Shown: positions 8,310 through 15,406, numbered from the stretch's first letter. The stretch: DNA of 17,388 bases from an uncultured Ruminococcus sp. (GCA_902773395.1 CACYEJ010000240.1:1-17388); one strand, 5' to 3'. Translations and numbers: made by a program. The notes: generated by a model not told the origin, from the sequence alone.

Positions 8310-8843
8310 TCAATTATTAAAAAAATCCTTTAAATCGTTTTCAAAAATTTTCTCAAGAGGTAGTGTAAAACCGCTGTGTTTTCCGTTGGGAACACATATA
8401 AGCCTGCTATTTAAAAGCAATCTCTTTGTAAAATCGTGGCTGTCTATCACTTCATCATTTTCGCCGATAATCGTTGAAACAAATTGCTCGTTAATTCCTA
8501 CAATATTTTTAAACAGCTCGCAATATTCCAATAAGCCGTTTCTATTATTATATCCTAATCGGGGCAAATAAACAAAAGGAAGCAAGCACGGATTAATCAA
8601 CACCGTAGGACACTTTCTCAATACGCATAACTGTGCGGCAAAAAAGCCACCTACACTCGTACCAACAACCGCATCACAAGCATTGTCGTCATAAAGCTCA
8701 GTGATATGTAAAAGCAAATTCTTGGGCAATATATTATCATAATCAATTTCAGGTGATATTACATCATAGCCAAAATTTCTTAGCACCATATAAACAGAAT
8801 TATTTGCTGTACCTTTGTATCCATGAAGATTAAGTATTTTCAC
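8310..8843 (-). CDS. Small YqiA/UPF0227-like alpha/beta hydrolase
   Basis: 177 residues, a compact esterase-type fold. The N-terminal NLHGYKG (5-11) resembles the oxyanion loop of YqiA proteins. The nucleophile elbow is GTSVGG with Ser63. An acidic residue in GENDEVID (Asp130 or Asp134) and His156 in GKHSGF complete a plausible catalytic triad. YqiA of E. coli is an esterase on short acyl substrates; the physiological substrate here is unknown. The start is GTG at 8843, with a GAGG site 8 bases upstream. It lies between ispA and dxs, interrupting the usual ispA-dxs pairing, and is probably translated from the same message. No signal peptide, so cytoplasmic. Confidence 0.8.
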   Translation of the reverse strand: MKILNLHGYKGTANNSVYMVLRNFGYDVISPEIDYDNILPKNLLLHITELYDDNACDAVVGTSVGGFFAAQLCVLRKCPTVLINPCLLPFVYLPRLGYNNRNGLLEYCELFKNIVGINEQFVSTIIGENDEVIDSHDFTKRLLLNSRLICVPNGKHSGFTLPLEKIFENDLKDFFNN

Positions 8844-8856
8844 AGCTTTACCCTCT

Positions 8857-9729
8857 TTATTTTATTCTATTGGCAAGCTCCACTGCAAGCTCCTTTAAAA
8901 ATTGTGTATCGGATTCAAAAACGCTCAAAACATCTATCGCTTCTGACGTAAGCTGATTCACAATCTCTCGTGACTTATCTATTCCCAGAACAGTAACATA
9001 ATTTACTTTTTTATTCTCAACATCACTGCCAACAGGTTTGCCAAGCGTTTGTGTATCTGAGATAATATCAAGTATATCATCAACAATTTGAAACGCCAAG
9101 CCTATTTTCTCAGCATAAATCTCTGCTGCTTTCATCTGATTTTCATTCGCATTGGCAAGCACACAACCCATTAAGCATGGGGCTTTTATCAGCTGACCTG
9201 TTTTCTTCGAGTACATCTCAGTTATCGTTTCAAGCGAAGGATTTTTACCCTCGGTTTCAATGTCAATAACCTGACCTCCAACCATGCCAAGAACTCCTGA
9301 GGCTTTGGACAAAATACCGGCTGCTTTTGCTCCGTTTATTCCGGTTTTTTCAAGAGCCTTATCGCTCAGCATGGATTCATACGCCAACGCCTGCAAAGCA
9401 TCTCCGGCAAGCAAAGCTATATCCTCGCCAAATACAATATGATTAGACGGTTTGCCTCGTCTGAGTGCATCGTCGTCCATGCACGGCAAATCATCGTGTA
9501 TTATTGAGTAACAATGAATCATCTCAACTGCACAAGCGTACGGAAGAGCTGCCGATATATCTCCGCCACAGCTCTCACAAAAAGCCAACAGCAAAGTCGG
9601 ACGAATACGTTTTCCCGGTGACAGCAAGCTGTACTTCACAGACAATACAACATTTTTTTCTGTGCAGTTCTTAGACGGGAGCAAGGTTGGAAGGAATTCT
9701 TCAATCAAATCTATGTATTTATTATTCAT
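8857..9729 (-). CDS. ispA: Farnesyl diphosphate synthase (short-chain polyprenyl synthase)
   Basis: 290 residues. It elongates dimethylallyl diphosphate with isopentenyl diphosphate in the cytoplasm. The first aspartate-rich motif DDLPCMDDD is at 79-87 and the second, DDILD, at 217-221. The GKRIRP motif near 39-44 and GQL near 178-180 are in place. Tyr74 at position -5 before the first motif, together with the two-residue insertion inside it, is the type II bacterial FPP synthase pattern, so C15 product is favoured over C20. The ATG directly follows the xseB stop codon, and a GGAGG site lies in the xseB 3' end 8 bases before it. Supplies precursor for undecaprenyl phosphate and quinone-type lipids. 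Confidence 0.95.
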   Translation of the reverse strand: MNNKYIDLIEEFLPTLLPSKNCTEKNVVLSVKYSLLSPGKRIRPTLLLAFCESCGGDISAALPYACAVEMIHCYSIIHDDLPCMDDDALRRGKPSNHIVFGEDIALLAGDALQALAYESMLSDKALEKTGINGAKAAGILSKASGVLGMVGGQVIDIETEGKNPSLETITEMYSKKTGQLIKAPCLMGCVLANANENQMKAAEIYAEKIGLAFQIVDDILDIISDTQTLGKPVGSDVENKKVNYVTVLGIDKSREIVNQLTSEAIDVLSVFESDTQFLKELAVELANRIK

Positions 9730-9933
9730 CTAAGCTTCCTCCGATGTGGAGATAGAGATCTGCGTAAATTTGAGTTCGGCTGCATTCAGTTTTTCATAGC
9801 ATATTGCAACGAGCTTTGCTCCCTCCTCGTAAAGCTCCATGGACTTTTCAAGCGTAATATCCTTATCCTCAAGCTTTGCGGCAATCTCTTCCAACCGTCT
9901 TTTTGCCGCCTCATACGTTTTATATTCTTTCAT
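9730..9933 (-). CDS. xseB: Exodeoxyribonuclease VII small subunit
   Basis: 67 residues, typical for XseB. The pattern YEAAKRRLEEIAAKLED, then LEKSMELYEEGAKL, then C.EKLNAAELK is the family signature of two helices that form a coiled-coil hairpin around the large subunit. The enzyme degrades single-stranded DNA from both ends without needing metal ions. The gene follows xseA by 18 bases and abuts ispA, the usual order. The start ATG at 9933 has a GGAGA site 10 bases upstream. Confidence 0.95.
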   Translation of the reverse strand: MKEYKTYEAAKRRLEEIAAKLEDKDITLEKSMELYEEGAKLVAICYEKLNAAELKFTQISISTSEEA

Positions 9934-9951
9934 ACAAAATCAATCTCCATA

Positions 9952-11151
9952 TTATAAAATGTCTTCAACAATACATTCCGCTGTTCCGTCAAACATTTTG
10001 ACAGCAATCTTATCTCCGGCTGATATTTGAGTTACCGAACGAATATTGACATTATCTTTTGTTACAATTGAATATCCTTTATTCAAAAGGTTTATTGGAC
10101 TGAGATTATTAATCTTATCAGCTAACGCAGCTGCCTCAGTCCTATTTAATCTGAGCTTATTATCAATCACTGAGTTCATATACTTTGTAAGCGATTCCAA
10201 AAACATACGTTCATTTATAATATAAGTATCAGCATGAAAACTGTTGACAGAATCGTTTAATTGATCTATGGCTTGCATCTCGAAAAAAAGCCTGTTAGAT
10301 ACAATATTCTTTATTGTTAAGAAAGTATTATCGACACTTCTCAAAATTTCATTAATATCTGGAACAGCCAATTCAGCAGCGGCTGAGGGAGTCGGTGCTC
10401 TTAAATCTGAAACAAAATCACAAAGTGTATAATCCGTTTCGTGACCAACAGCAGAAATAATAGGAATATTTGAATTGTATATGGTTCGAATTAAAGCTTC
10501 GTCATTAAAGCAATTCAAATCCTCGAATGAACCTCCGCCTCTGCCTATAATAATCACATCAACGTTATCAAGCTGATTAAAAAGCTTGACAGCTTTAACA
10601 AGCTGACTAGGTGCAAATTCACCTTGAACAGCTACAGGACAAAGTATCACCTCAGTTATTGGACACCTTCTGGAAATGACATTTTTGATATCCTGTATTA
10701 CTGCTCCTGTAGGCGATGTAATAACTCCAATCTTTTTGGGAAATTGCGGTATATCTAGCTTGTGTTCCGAATCAAATAAGCCTTCGGCATTCAATTTGCT
10801 TTTTAGCTGCTCATATGCTATTGCCAAGGCACCTATTCCGTCAGGCTGCATACTTTCGACATAAAGCTGATACTGTCCGGAAGCCTCATACAAAGATATT
10901 CTTCCGCATACAATTACCTTCATTCCGTCAGTAGGTTTAAACCTTACTCTTGAAGCGTTTGATGAAAACATCACAGCTTTTATTACAGATTTTTCATCTT
11001 TTAACGAAAAATAAAAATGACCAGATCGATAGTTATTATTTAAATTAGAAATTTCTCCTGAAACAAAGATATTTCTCAACCTATTGTCACCATCTAATAA
11101 CATTTTTATATATGTGTTAATTTGAGAAACTGTCAATATTGAACCACTCAT
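9952..11151 (-). CDS. xseA: Exodeoxyribonuclease VII large subunit
   Basis: 399 residues, a little shorter than the roughly 450 of E. coli but common in Clostridia. An N-terminal OB-fold (about 1-100) includes LTVSQINTYIK and VSGEISN. The catalytic region carries GVITSPTGAVIQD, then GRGGGSFEDLNCFNDE, then ISAVGHETDYTL and the APTPSAAAELAVPD stretch that defines the family. A helical C-terminal segment ends in the small KGYSIVT strand element. It is the nuclease subunit and acts with XseB in repair of single-stranded DNA. The start ATG overlaps the stop of the TsaD-like gene by 4 bases (ATGA), with AAGGAG 8 bases upstream, showing translational coupling. Confidence 0.96.
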   Translation of the reverse strand: MSGSILTVSQINTYIKMLLDGDNRLRNIFVSGEISNLNNNYRSGHFYFSLKDEKSVIKAVMFSSNASRVRFKPTDGMKVIVCGRISLYEASGQYQLYVESMQPDGIGALAIAYEQLKSKLNAEGLFDSEHKLDIPQFPKKIGVITSPTGAVIQDIKNVISRRCPITEVILCPVAVQGEFAPSQLVKAVKLFNQLDNVDVIIIGRGGGSFEDLNCFNDEALIRTIYNSNIPIISAVGHETDYTLCDFVSDLRAPTPSAAAELAVPDINEILRSVDNTFLTIKNIVSNRLFFEMQAIDQLNDSVNSFHADTYIINERMFLESLTKYMNSVIDNKLRLNRTEAAALADKINNLSPINLLNKGYSIVTKDNVNIRSVTQISAGDKIAVKMFDGTAECIVEDIL

Positions 11152-12110
11152 ATATTCAGCTCCTTTGATAGTTTATCGGCAGTTAAAGCAGCAATACCGC
11201 AAGCGTTATCTGTTGAAAATTCAGGTAGTGCAAATATACAGTTGAAGCGTTCTTGAAGCTCACTTCGTATTATGGAATTTGACATTACACCACCTGCAAA
11301 CAGCATAGGCATATTTCCATATTTTGAAATAATACTCGAACACATTCCTTCGATACTTTTGCCTATAAATGACAAACAGGTAAGAGCGATTTCTGATTTT
11401 TCTGCACCGTTAAATAAAAGCAATTCACAGATATTTTGTATACCTGAAAGGCAGCAATCCGTATTCTTTATGCACGGCTTGACACTAACTTTTTTGTCAC
11501 ATTTAAGAGCAAGCTGTTCCATTTCTTTTCCGCAAGGAAACATAAGTCCCATACTTACTCCAACTCGGTCAATTGCCTGACCAGCATGTAAATCAAGTGT
11601 TTTTCCTACAATCTCGGTATTAAATACATTCTCCATATTGGGCGTTACAATAACGGCTTCTGTTGTTCCGCCTGAAACGTGAAAAGCAATAAATTTTTCA
11701 TCATATAAGTACTCCGCATTAGCTGAATATATTGCAGCTGCAATATGACCCATTTGATGAGAAAAGCAATAAACAGGTACATTTAATACGGTTCCCAAAA
11801 TATTTGCTGCATTTACTCCGACAGTAAAGCACGGCATGTAAGAGCGTTCCTGATTTCTTGGACGTGAAGAAACACCTATTGCCAAAATCTCAGGCTGCTC
11901 TGAAAATTCGGAAAAAAGCTCCCCGACAACCACTTGAAGCTGTTGCGTATGATGAAATACAGCATCACTTTGACGCAAACCGTATTGACCTTCCTTTACC
12001 GGAAGGAGCTTTCTTTTTTGATAAACAATTTTTTCATTTAGATTGTACAGTGCCACAGACGTTGTATAATTGCTTGTATCTATTCCCAGAACAAATTGAT
12101 TACTATTCAT
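11148..12110 (-). CDS. TsaD/Gcp-like ASKHA paralogue (peptidase M22-type protein)
   Basis: 320 residues from the ATG at 12110, chosen because similarity starts at FVLGIDTSNYTTSVAL and because the ATG follows the nusB stop by one base with AGGGA in the nusB end. A longer frame would overlap nusB by about 38 bases. The ASKHA fold of the Kae1/TsaD family is complete: the N-terminal phosphate loop GIDTSN, the metal-binding HxxxH as HQMGH (118-122), VSGGTTEA (145-152), SGI near 222, AGGVMSN (272-278) and STDNAC (299-304) with the metal-ligand Asp301. True TsaD begins GIETSCDET and has SGGHT, so this is probably a divergent paralogue and not the tRNA t6A enzyme. It replaces folD of the bacillar nusB-xseA interval. 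Function unknown. Confidence 0.85.
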   Translation of the reverse strand: MNSNQFVLGIDTSNYTTSVALYNLNEKIVYQKRKLLPVKEGQYGLRQSDAVFHHTQQLQVVVGELFSEFSEQPEILAIGVSSRPRNQERSYMPCFTVGVNAANILGTVLNVPVYCFSHQMGHIAAAIYSANAEYLYDEKFIAFHVSGGTTEAVIVTPNMENVFNTEIVGKTLDLHAGQAIDRVGVSMGLMFPCGKEMEQLALKCDKKVSVKPCIKNTDCCLSGIQNICELLLFNGAEKSEIALTCLSFIGKSIEGMCSSIISKYGNMPMLFAGGVMSNSIIRSELQERFNCIFALPEFSTDNACGIAALTADKLSKELNI

Positions 12111-12111
12111 A

Positions 12112-12561
12112 TTATTTTTTATCCCTGACAATTGAACCAAGTACTCCATTCACAAAAGAAGCTTCCTTTGGAGTGGAGTATTTTTTTGAAATCTCGACTG
12201 CTTCATTGATAACAATACTTTTACCGGTATTAGTTGCATTAATCTCGGAAATTGCCAATCTTAACACACTCAGCGTGGATTTAGAAAGACGTTCTATTGT
12301 CCAACCCTTAATATGTTTTTTGATAAGCTCGTCAACATTTTCTTTATTATCAGAATAATATTTGAGAATCTGGAGCATATACTCCTCAGCTACGATCATT
12401 CTTGACTCAACGGCATTATCCAATATATCTTCATAAGAATCGTTACTAAAGCTCATCTCAAAAAAAATCACAAAGCACTGTTCTCTGATTTCACGCATCT
12501 TGCGGATATATTCCGCTTTTTCTTCCTCAGTATAATTTTTTTTCTTTATTTCATTACTCAT
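12112..12561 (-). CDS. nusB: Transcription antitermination factor NusB
   Basis: 149 residues, all-helical, full length. The N-terminal REQCFVIFFEMSFS corresponds to the REXAXQXLY helix of NusB. The C-terminal VINEAVEISKKYS and ASFVNGVLG segments are the family signature that forms the NusE (S10) and boxA RNA surface. With NusE it binds boxA in rRNA leaders and promotes antitermination and rRNA folding. It is the promoter-proximal gene of the operon: a TTGAAT-N17-TATAAT promoter lies about 75-100 bases upstream. GGGG about 8 bases before the ATG serves as ribosome binding site. Confidence 0.95.
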   Translation of the reverse strand: MSNEIKKKNYTEEEKAEYIRKMREIREQCFVIFFEMSFSNDSYEDILDNAVESRMIVAEEYMLQILKYYSDNKENVDELIKKHIKGWTIERLSKSTLSVLRLAISEINATNTGKSIVINEAVEISKKYSTPKEASFVNGVLGSIVRDKK

Positions 12562-12634
12562 ACATATCGCCCCGATTTCTCTCTTATAATTATCCGCTTA
12601 TTCCAAAATGGACATAAGACACCAGTGTATGTTA

Positions 12635-12663
12635 ATTATATCATATATTCGTTCTAAATTCAA
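12635..12663 (-). promoter_or_regulatory. Sigma-A promoter of the nusB-to-HAD operon
   Basis: Minus-strand TTGAAT (12663-12658), a 17-base spacer, then a perfect TATAAT (12640-12635). The predicted start near 12628 gives a leader of about 67 bases to the nusB ATG. No comparable promoter was noticed between the downstream genes, and all junctions are 45 bases or shorter, so this probably drives all 13 genes. Confidence 0.75.
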
Positions 12664-12714
12664 CTGAATATTTTATTTGATTTATATTAAAATGAAACTG
12701 AACAGAGAAAGCTG

Positions 12715-12742
12715 TTGAAATTCATAACTAGAATAATATAAT
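12715..12742 (+). promoter_or_regulatory. Candidate distal plus-strand promoter
   Basis: TTGAAA (12715-12720), 16-base spacer, TATAAT (12737-12742). It points to the wall hydrolase gene about 400 bases away. In DNA this A/T-rich such matches can arise by chance, so it is only a candidate second promoter or the promoter of an unseen small RNA. Confidence 0.3.
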
Positions 12743-13014
12743 CAAAATACTACTAAAAATATACTAAAGAAAATTATACCACAAATCACAGAAAATACAA
12801 GCACTTTACAATAAAAGAGAAATTGCTATTCTAAGAAAAAATTCAAAAAATTCAAAAAGCTGGCATAATATATCGACAAAAGAAGAAACTTGCGAATATG
12901 GGAATTTTAAATTAAGTTTAGTTTTTTATTACAGAATAATAGTAATTCAAATAGGATAATGCTAGTCAAAATAACAATAAAATACTAAGAAATTGTGAAT
13001 TTTTCAAAAAAAAC

Positions 13015-13043
13015 TTGAAATACACCCTTCAATGTGTTATTAT
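13015..13043 (+). promoter_or_regulatory. Sigma-A promoter of the wall hydrolase gene
   Basis: TTGAAA (13015-13020), 17-base spacer, TATTAT (13038-13043). The start would fall near 13050, giving a leader of about 100 bases. An inverted repeat begins at 13051, exactly at the predicted start. Confidence 0.65.
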
Positions 13044-13050
13044 GTAATTA

Positions 13051-13073
13051 ATTTGTTACCACTTGTAACAAAT
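13051..13073 (+). promoter_or_regulatory. Perfect 9-bp inverted repeat at the transcription start (operator candidate)
   Basis: ATTTGTTAC (13051-13059) and GTAACAAAT (13065-13073) flank a 5-base spacer. Its placement directly after the -10 box is typical of a repressor operator for a dimeric helix-turn-helix protein. In RNA it would instead be a short 5' hairpin that could protect the message. The AT-rich stem would be weak as RNA, so an operator is somewhat favoured. No regulator gene is adjacent. Confidence 0.5.
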
Positions 13074-13151
13074 CCTTTATCTTTAACTGAATATGACCCA
13101 ACTGAGGATAGGCAAAGAATGGAGCAAAATACTTGAACGGAGGTTTTTACA

Positions 13152-14906
13152 ATGTCTAAAATACTGCGCAGGTGCCTTTCTTTGGTGCTTGTGATCATGC
13201 TTTTGGCATCATTTTCGTTAGGCGGTACTCTTAATGCGAGTGCTGACAATAAAACTGGCGACGGGCTTGCTGCCTATGCAATGCGTGCTTACAATGAAGG
13301 TTGGGCTTATGTCTGGGGCGGAGCTTCGCCTGGGGCAGTTGATTGCTCAGGTCTGATTTACAGTTACGTTGAGGGCGGCGAGAGAACAACAGAGGCAATG
13401 CTCAACGCTTCTCCCGAATCGGGCTACGTATCAAACGGTGTGCCTGATATTCCGGGATTAGGCTTGTGGCAGCCAGGTCATGTCGGCGTTTATGTCGGTG
13501 ATGGAATGGCTGTTGATGCAAGAGATGAGATTTCCAACGTCTGCTATCAGTCGGTTGCAACCAAAAGTTGGGTTATGTGGTTTAAGGTGAGCGGTGTGTC
13601 TTACGGCACAGTTTCAAGTGTAACAAATGATAATCAAGATGATGAGGAAATTATTTCTTCGGATACTAACAACAGTGATACATACGAGCTGGAGTACCTT
13701 TCACAGGGGGCCAGTGGCTCTGATGTACAGGCTTTGCAGGAGCGTCTAAAAGAATTAGGATACTTTGAAGAGGATACAACACAGTACTTTGGTTCTGTAA
13801 CAGAAGCAGCTCTCACTGCATTTCAGATTGACGCCGGACTTACGCCCGACGGAGTTTATAATGATGCTACAAAAAGTGTTCTAATGTCCAATAATGCACC
13901 TGTTAAATTTGTCGATACAGACGAAGATGACGCTATTTTTACCGATAACAGCCAAGAAACTGTCAATATCCCAACTGTTGACGGTGAGGATATATCTTCC
14001 GATATTTTAGGCGAATTATCCGAGGATACTCTCCAGGGGGATCTTTCTACTCAGCCAAACCAGGAGGATATAGTTTCCGAAGAAGCAGATACAGACGAAA
14101 TCGCAGAAGAAGAATCGTCCAATAAGCTGGTATATTCCTACGGCGATATTGACGATGGTGTTTCCAACATTCAGTACATACTCATAAAGCTCGGTTATTA
14201 TCATGGTGACATCAATAATGTTTACGATGAGAAAACTTTTAATTCTGTTGAGTTTTTCCAGCTTGATAATGATTTGCCGGCAACTGGTTCTGTAGACGAA
14301 AACACTCTTGATGCAATGTTCTTTGCGTTTGCAGATAAATATTCTCAAACCGAAAACGATGTTGTTGAGGACGTTGTGGAAATTGAGGAAGTCGAGGACG
14401 AGCAGATTACAGTCTATGAGCAGGAAACCGACAGTGATACAGCTAACGAACTTTCAACTGATGTTGTTGCTGAGTTTAAGGAAAACTCCGATAATGATAA
14501 AAACTTGACAACAGACATAATTGAATCTGTCAATGCTGATCCGACTTACGGAGAATACGTTTCGGAAACTTCCAACACAGATACTGATACTTCTACAGAT
14601 ACAGATTCGGAAGTAAACTCCGATAAACCTGAAGTTAAAAGCACCCCTGTTAAAAACACTGCTAATACAGGCGATCTTCCTAAATCGCCCCGTACTGGTG
14701 ATCCAATCGTAATGGGTATTCAGTCGGCAATTGATTATTTTCACAATTACGTCAACACTACTCTTGTTCTTATCGTATTGGGTATTACTTGTATTGTAAT
14801 TTTCTTTGCATGCACAGTTCACTATTGGAATGTTTCAATGGAGAAAAGAAAGCAAAGAGCAAAAAAAGCTACTACAGTATCTGCTTATAGAAGAGGTTCA
14901 ATGTAA
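13152..14906 (+). CDS. Membrane-anchored NlpC/P60 peptidoglycan hydrolase with two PG-binding domains
   Basis: 584 residues. A Sec signal peptide (1 to about 31) has RRC, a hydrophobic core and an ASA cleavage site. The NlpC/P60 endopeptidase domain (about 36-150) has Cys65 in VDCSGL and His110 in PGHVGVYVGDG. The third active-site position, 12 residues after the His, is Asp122 where His is common. Two PG_binding_1-like repeats follow, at about 182-245 (SDVQALQERLKELGYF) and about 328-395 (VSNIQYILIKLGYY). They are joined by Asp/Glu-rich linkers, and a Thr/Asp-rich spacer covers 470-508. A transmembrane helix (about 537-555) and a Lys/Arg-rich tail anchor the C-terminus. LPKSPRTG at 509-516 resembles but does not match a sortase motif. 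Likely cuts stem peptides at the cell surface. GGAGG lies 8 bases before the ATG. Single-gene unit. Confidence 0.88.
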   Translation: MSKILRRCLSLVLVIMLLASFSLGGTLNASADNKTGDGLAAYAMRAYNEGWAYVWGGASPGAVDCSGLIYSYVEGGERTTEAMLNASPESGYVSNGVPDIPGLGLWQPGHVGVYVGDGMAVDARDEISNVCYQSVATKSWVMWFKVSGVSYGTVSSVTNDNQDDEEIISSDTNNSDTYELEYLSQGASGSDVQALQERLKELGYFEEDTTQYFGSVTEAALTAFQIDAGLTPDGVYNDATKSVLMSNNAPVKFVDTDEDDAIFTDNSQETVNIPTVDGEDISSDILGELSEDTLQGDLSTQPNQEDIVSEEADTDEIAEEESSNKLVYSYGDIDDGVSNIQYILIKLGYYHGDINNVYDEKTFNSVEFFQLDNDLPATGSVDENTLDAMFFAFADKYSQTENDVVEDVVEIEEVEDEQITVYEQETDSDTANELSTDVVAEFKENSDNDKNLTTDIIESVNADPTYGEYVSETSNTDTDTSTDTDSEVNSDKPEVKSTPVKNTANTGDLPKSPRTGDPIVMGIQSAIDYFHNYVNTTLVLIVLGITCIVIFFACTVHYWNVSMEKRKQRAKKATTVSAYRRGSM

Positions 14907-14939
14907 TATTTATAATATTACGAATTTACTCTGATTATC

Positions 14940-14998
14940 ATACCGATACTTAAATGAATGAGTTATTTGTCATTAAGTATCCGGTATTACATTTTTTT
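14940..14998 (+). terminator. Rho-independent terminator of the wall hydrolase gene
   Basis: Arms ATACCGATACTTAAATGA (14940-14957) and TCATTAAGTATCCGGTAT (14970-14987) pair with one bulge on each side around a 12-base loop. A run of seven T follows at 14992-14998. It starts 34 bases after the stop codon. Confidence 0.7.
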
Positions 14999-15009
14999 CA
15001 TATTTTGCT

Positions 15010-15396
15010 TCATATTTGCCGGCCCTCCTTCGTGGAGGGCTTTTCCCTTTTTACCACTCCTATTGTACCCATTATAAGAAGAAGAATCCCAAACATTTTG
15101 GTCAATACTGAATTATTTATTTTTCCGCAGAGGAAACACCCTATCAGCGTACCAAGCACTCCCATTGCCGAAAACGGAAGAGCTATACTCCAAACAATCA
15201 ATTTTTTTTTCGTATAGTAAAGCACAGCCAGCACTGCCGTAGGAAGAAAAAACAACAGATTTATTCCTTGTGCAGTATTTTGTGGAACATCGGTAAAAAG
15301 TTTAAGATAGATAATCAATACTCCGCCGCCGCCCATACCCATTGCTCCAATTATTCCGGAAAGTATTCCTGCTGCCGCACTGATAATCCAATTCAC
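15010..15396 (-). CDS. TSUP (TauE/SafE, DUF81) family half-length permease, second half
   Basis: 128 residues, about half of a normal 250-residue TSUP transporter. Four hydrophobic segments are visible, beginning with NWIISAAAGILSGIIGA and the glycine-rich MGMGGGG motif that marks each TSUP half. The family exports or imports sulfite, sulfonates and related organosulfur anions across the cytoplasmic membrane; the substrate is unknown here. Start is GTG at 15396 with AGGGG about 5 bases upstream, overlapping the stop of the partner gene 10 bases before. It probably forms a heteromeric transporter with that partner. The polar tail REKPSTKEGRQI is encoded across a plus-strand terminator hairpin. 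Confidence 0.85.
   Translation of the reverse strand: MNWIISAAAGILSGIIGAMGMGGGGVLIIYLKLFTDVPQNTAQGINLLFFLPTAVLAVLYYTKKKLIVWSIALPFSAMGVLGTLIGCFLCGKINNSVLTKMFGILLLIMGTIGVVKREKPSTKEGRQI
15022..15052 (+). terminator. Second, GC-rich terminator inside the end of the convergent gene
   Basis: GCCCTCC (15022-15028), loop TTCGT, GGAGGGC (15034-15040), then TTTTCCCTTTTT. It is oriented to stop plus-strand transcription that reads through the first terminator. It overlaps the last codons of the minus-strand TSUP gene, so its bases encode both an RNA hairpin and part of a protein tail. Confidence 0.65.
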
Positions 15397-15406
15397 TAAA
15401 TCCCCT

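Larger units (their letters stand above)
12562..13151. other. 590-base AT-rich divergent regulatory spacer
   Basis: No credible coding frame on either strand. The left end carries the operon promoter on the minus strand. The right end carries the promoter and inverted repeat of the wall hydrolase gene on the plus strand. Between them (about 12664-13010) the DNA is strongly A-rich, with a further plus-strand promoter-like pair at 12715-12742 and a tandem 9-base duplication attcaaaaa at 12841-12858. The length and A-tract content would suit bent DNA or multiple regulated start points, but nothing else is demonstrable by eye. Confidence 0.5.

Noticed and set aside
12111..12149. 13-residue N-terminal extension of the TsaD-like protein
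   Set aside because: It overlaps nusB, and the ASKHA fold starts at FVLGID. The ATG at 12110 fits better.
12664..12684. ARG-box-like sequence near the operon promoter (autoregulation by ArgR)
   Set aside because: Only one half-site (TGAAT) matches; the second half is not an ATTCA at the right spacing.
12841..12858. Tandem attcaaaaa duplication as a functional repeat
   Set aside because: Two 9-base units in very A-rich DNA are within what chance would give.
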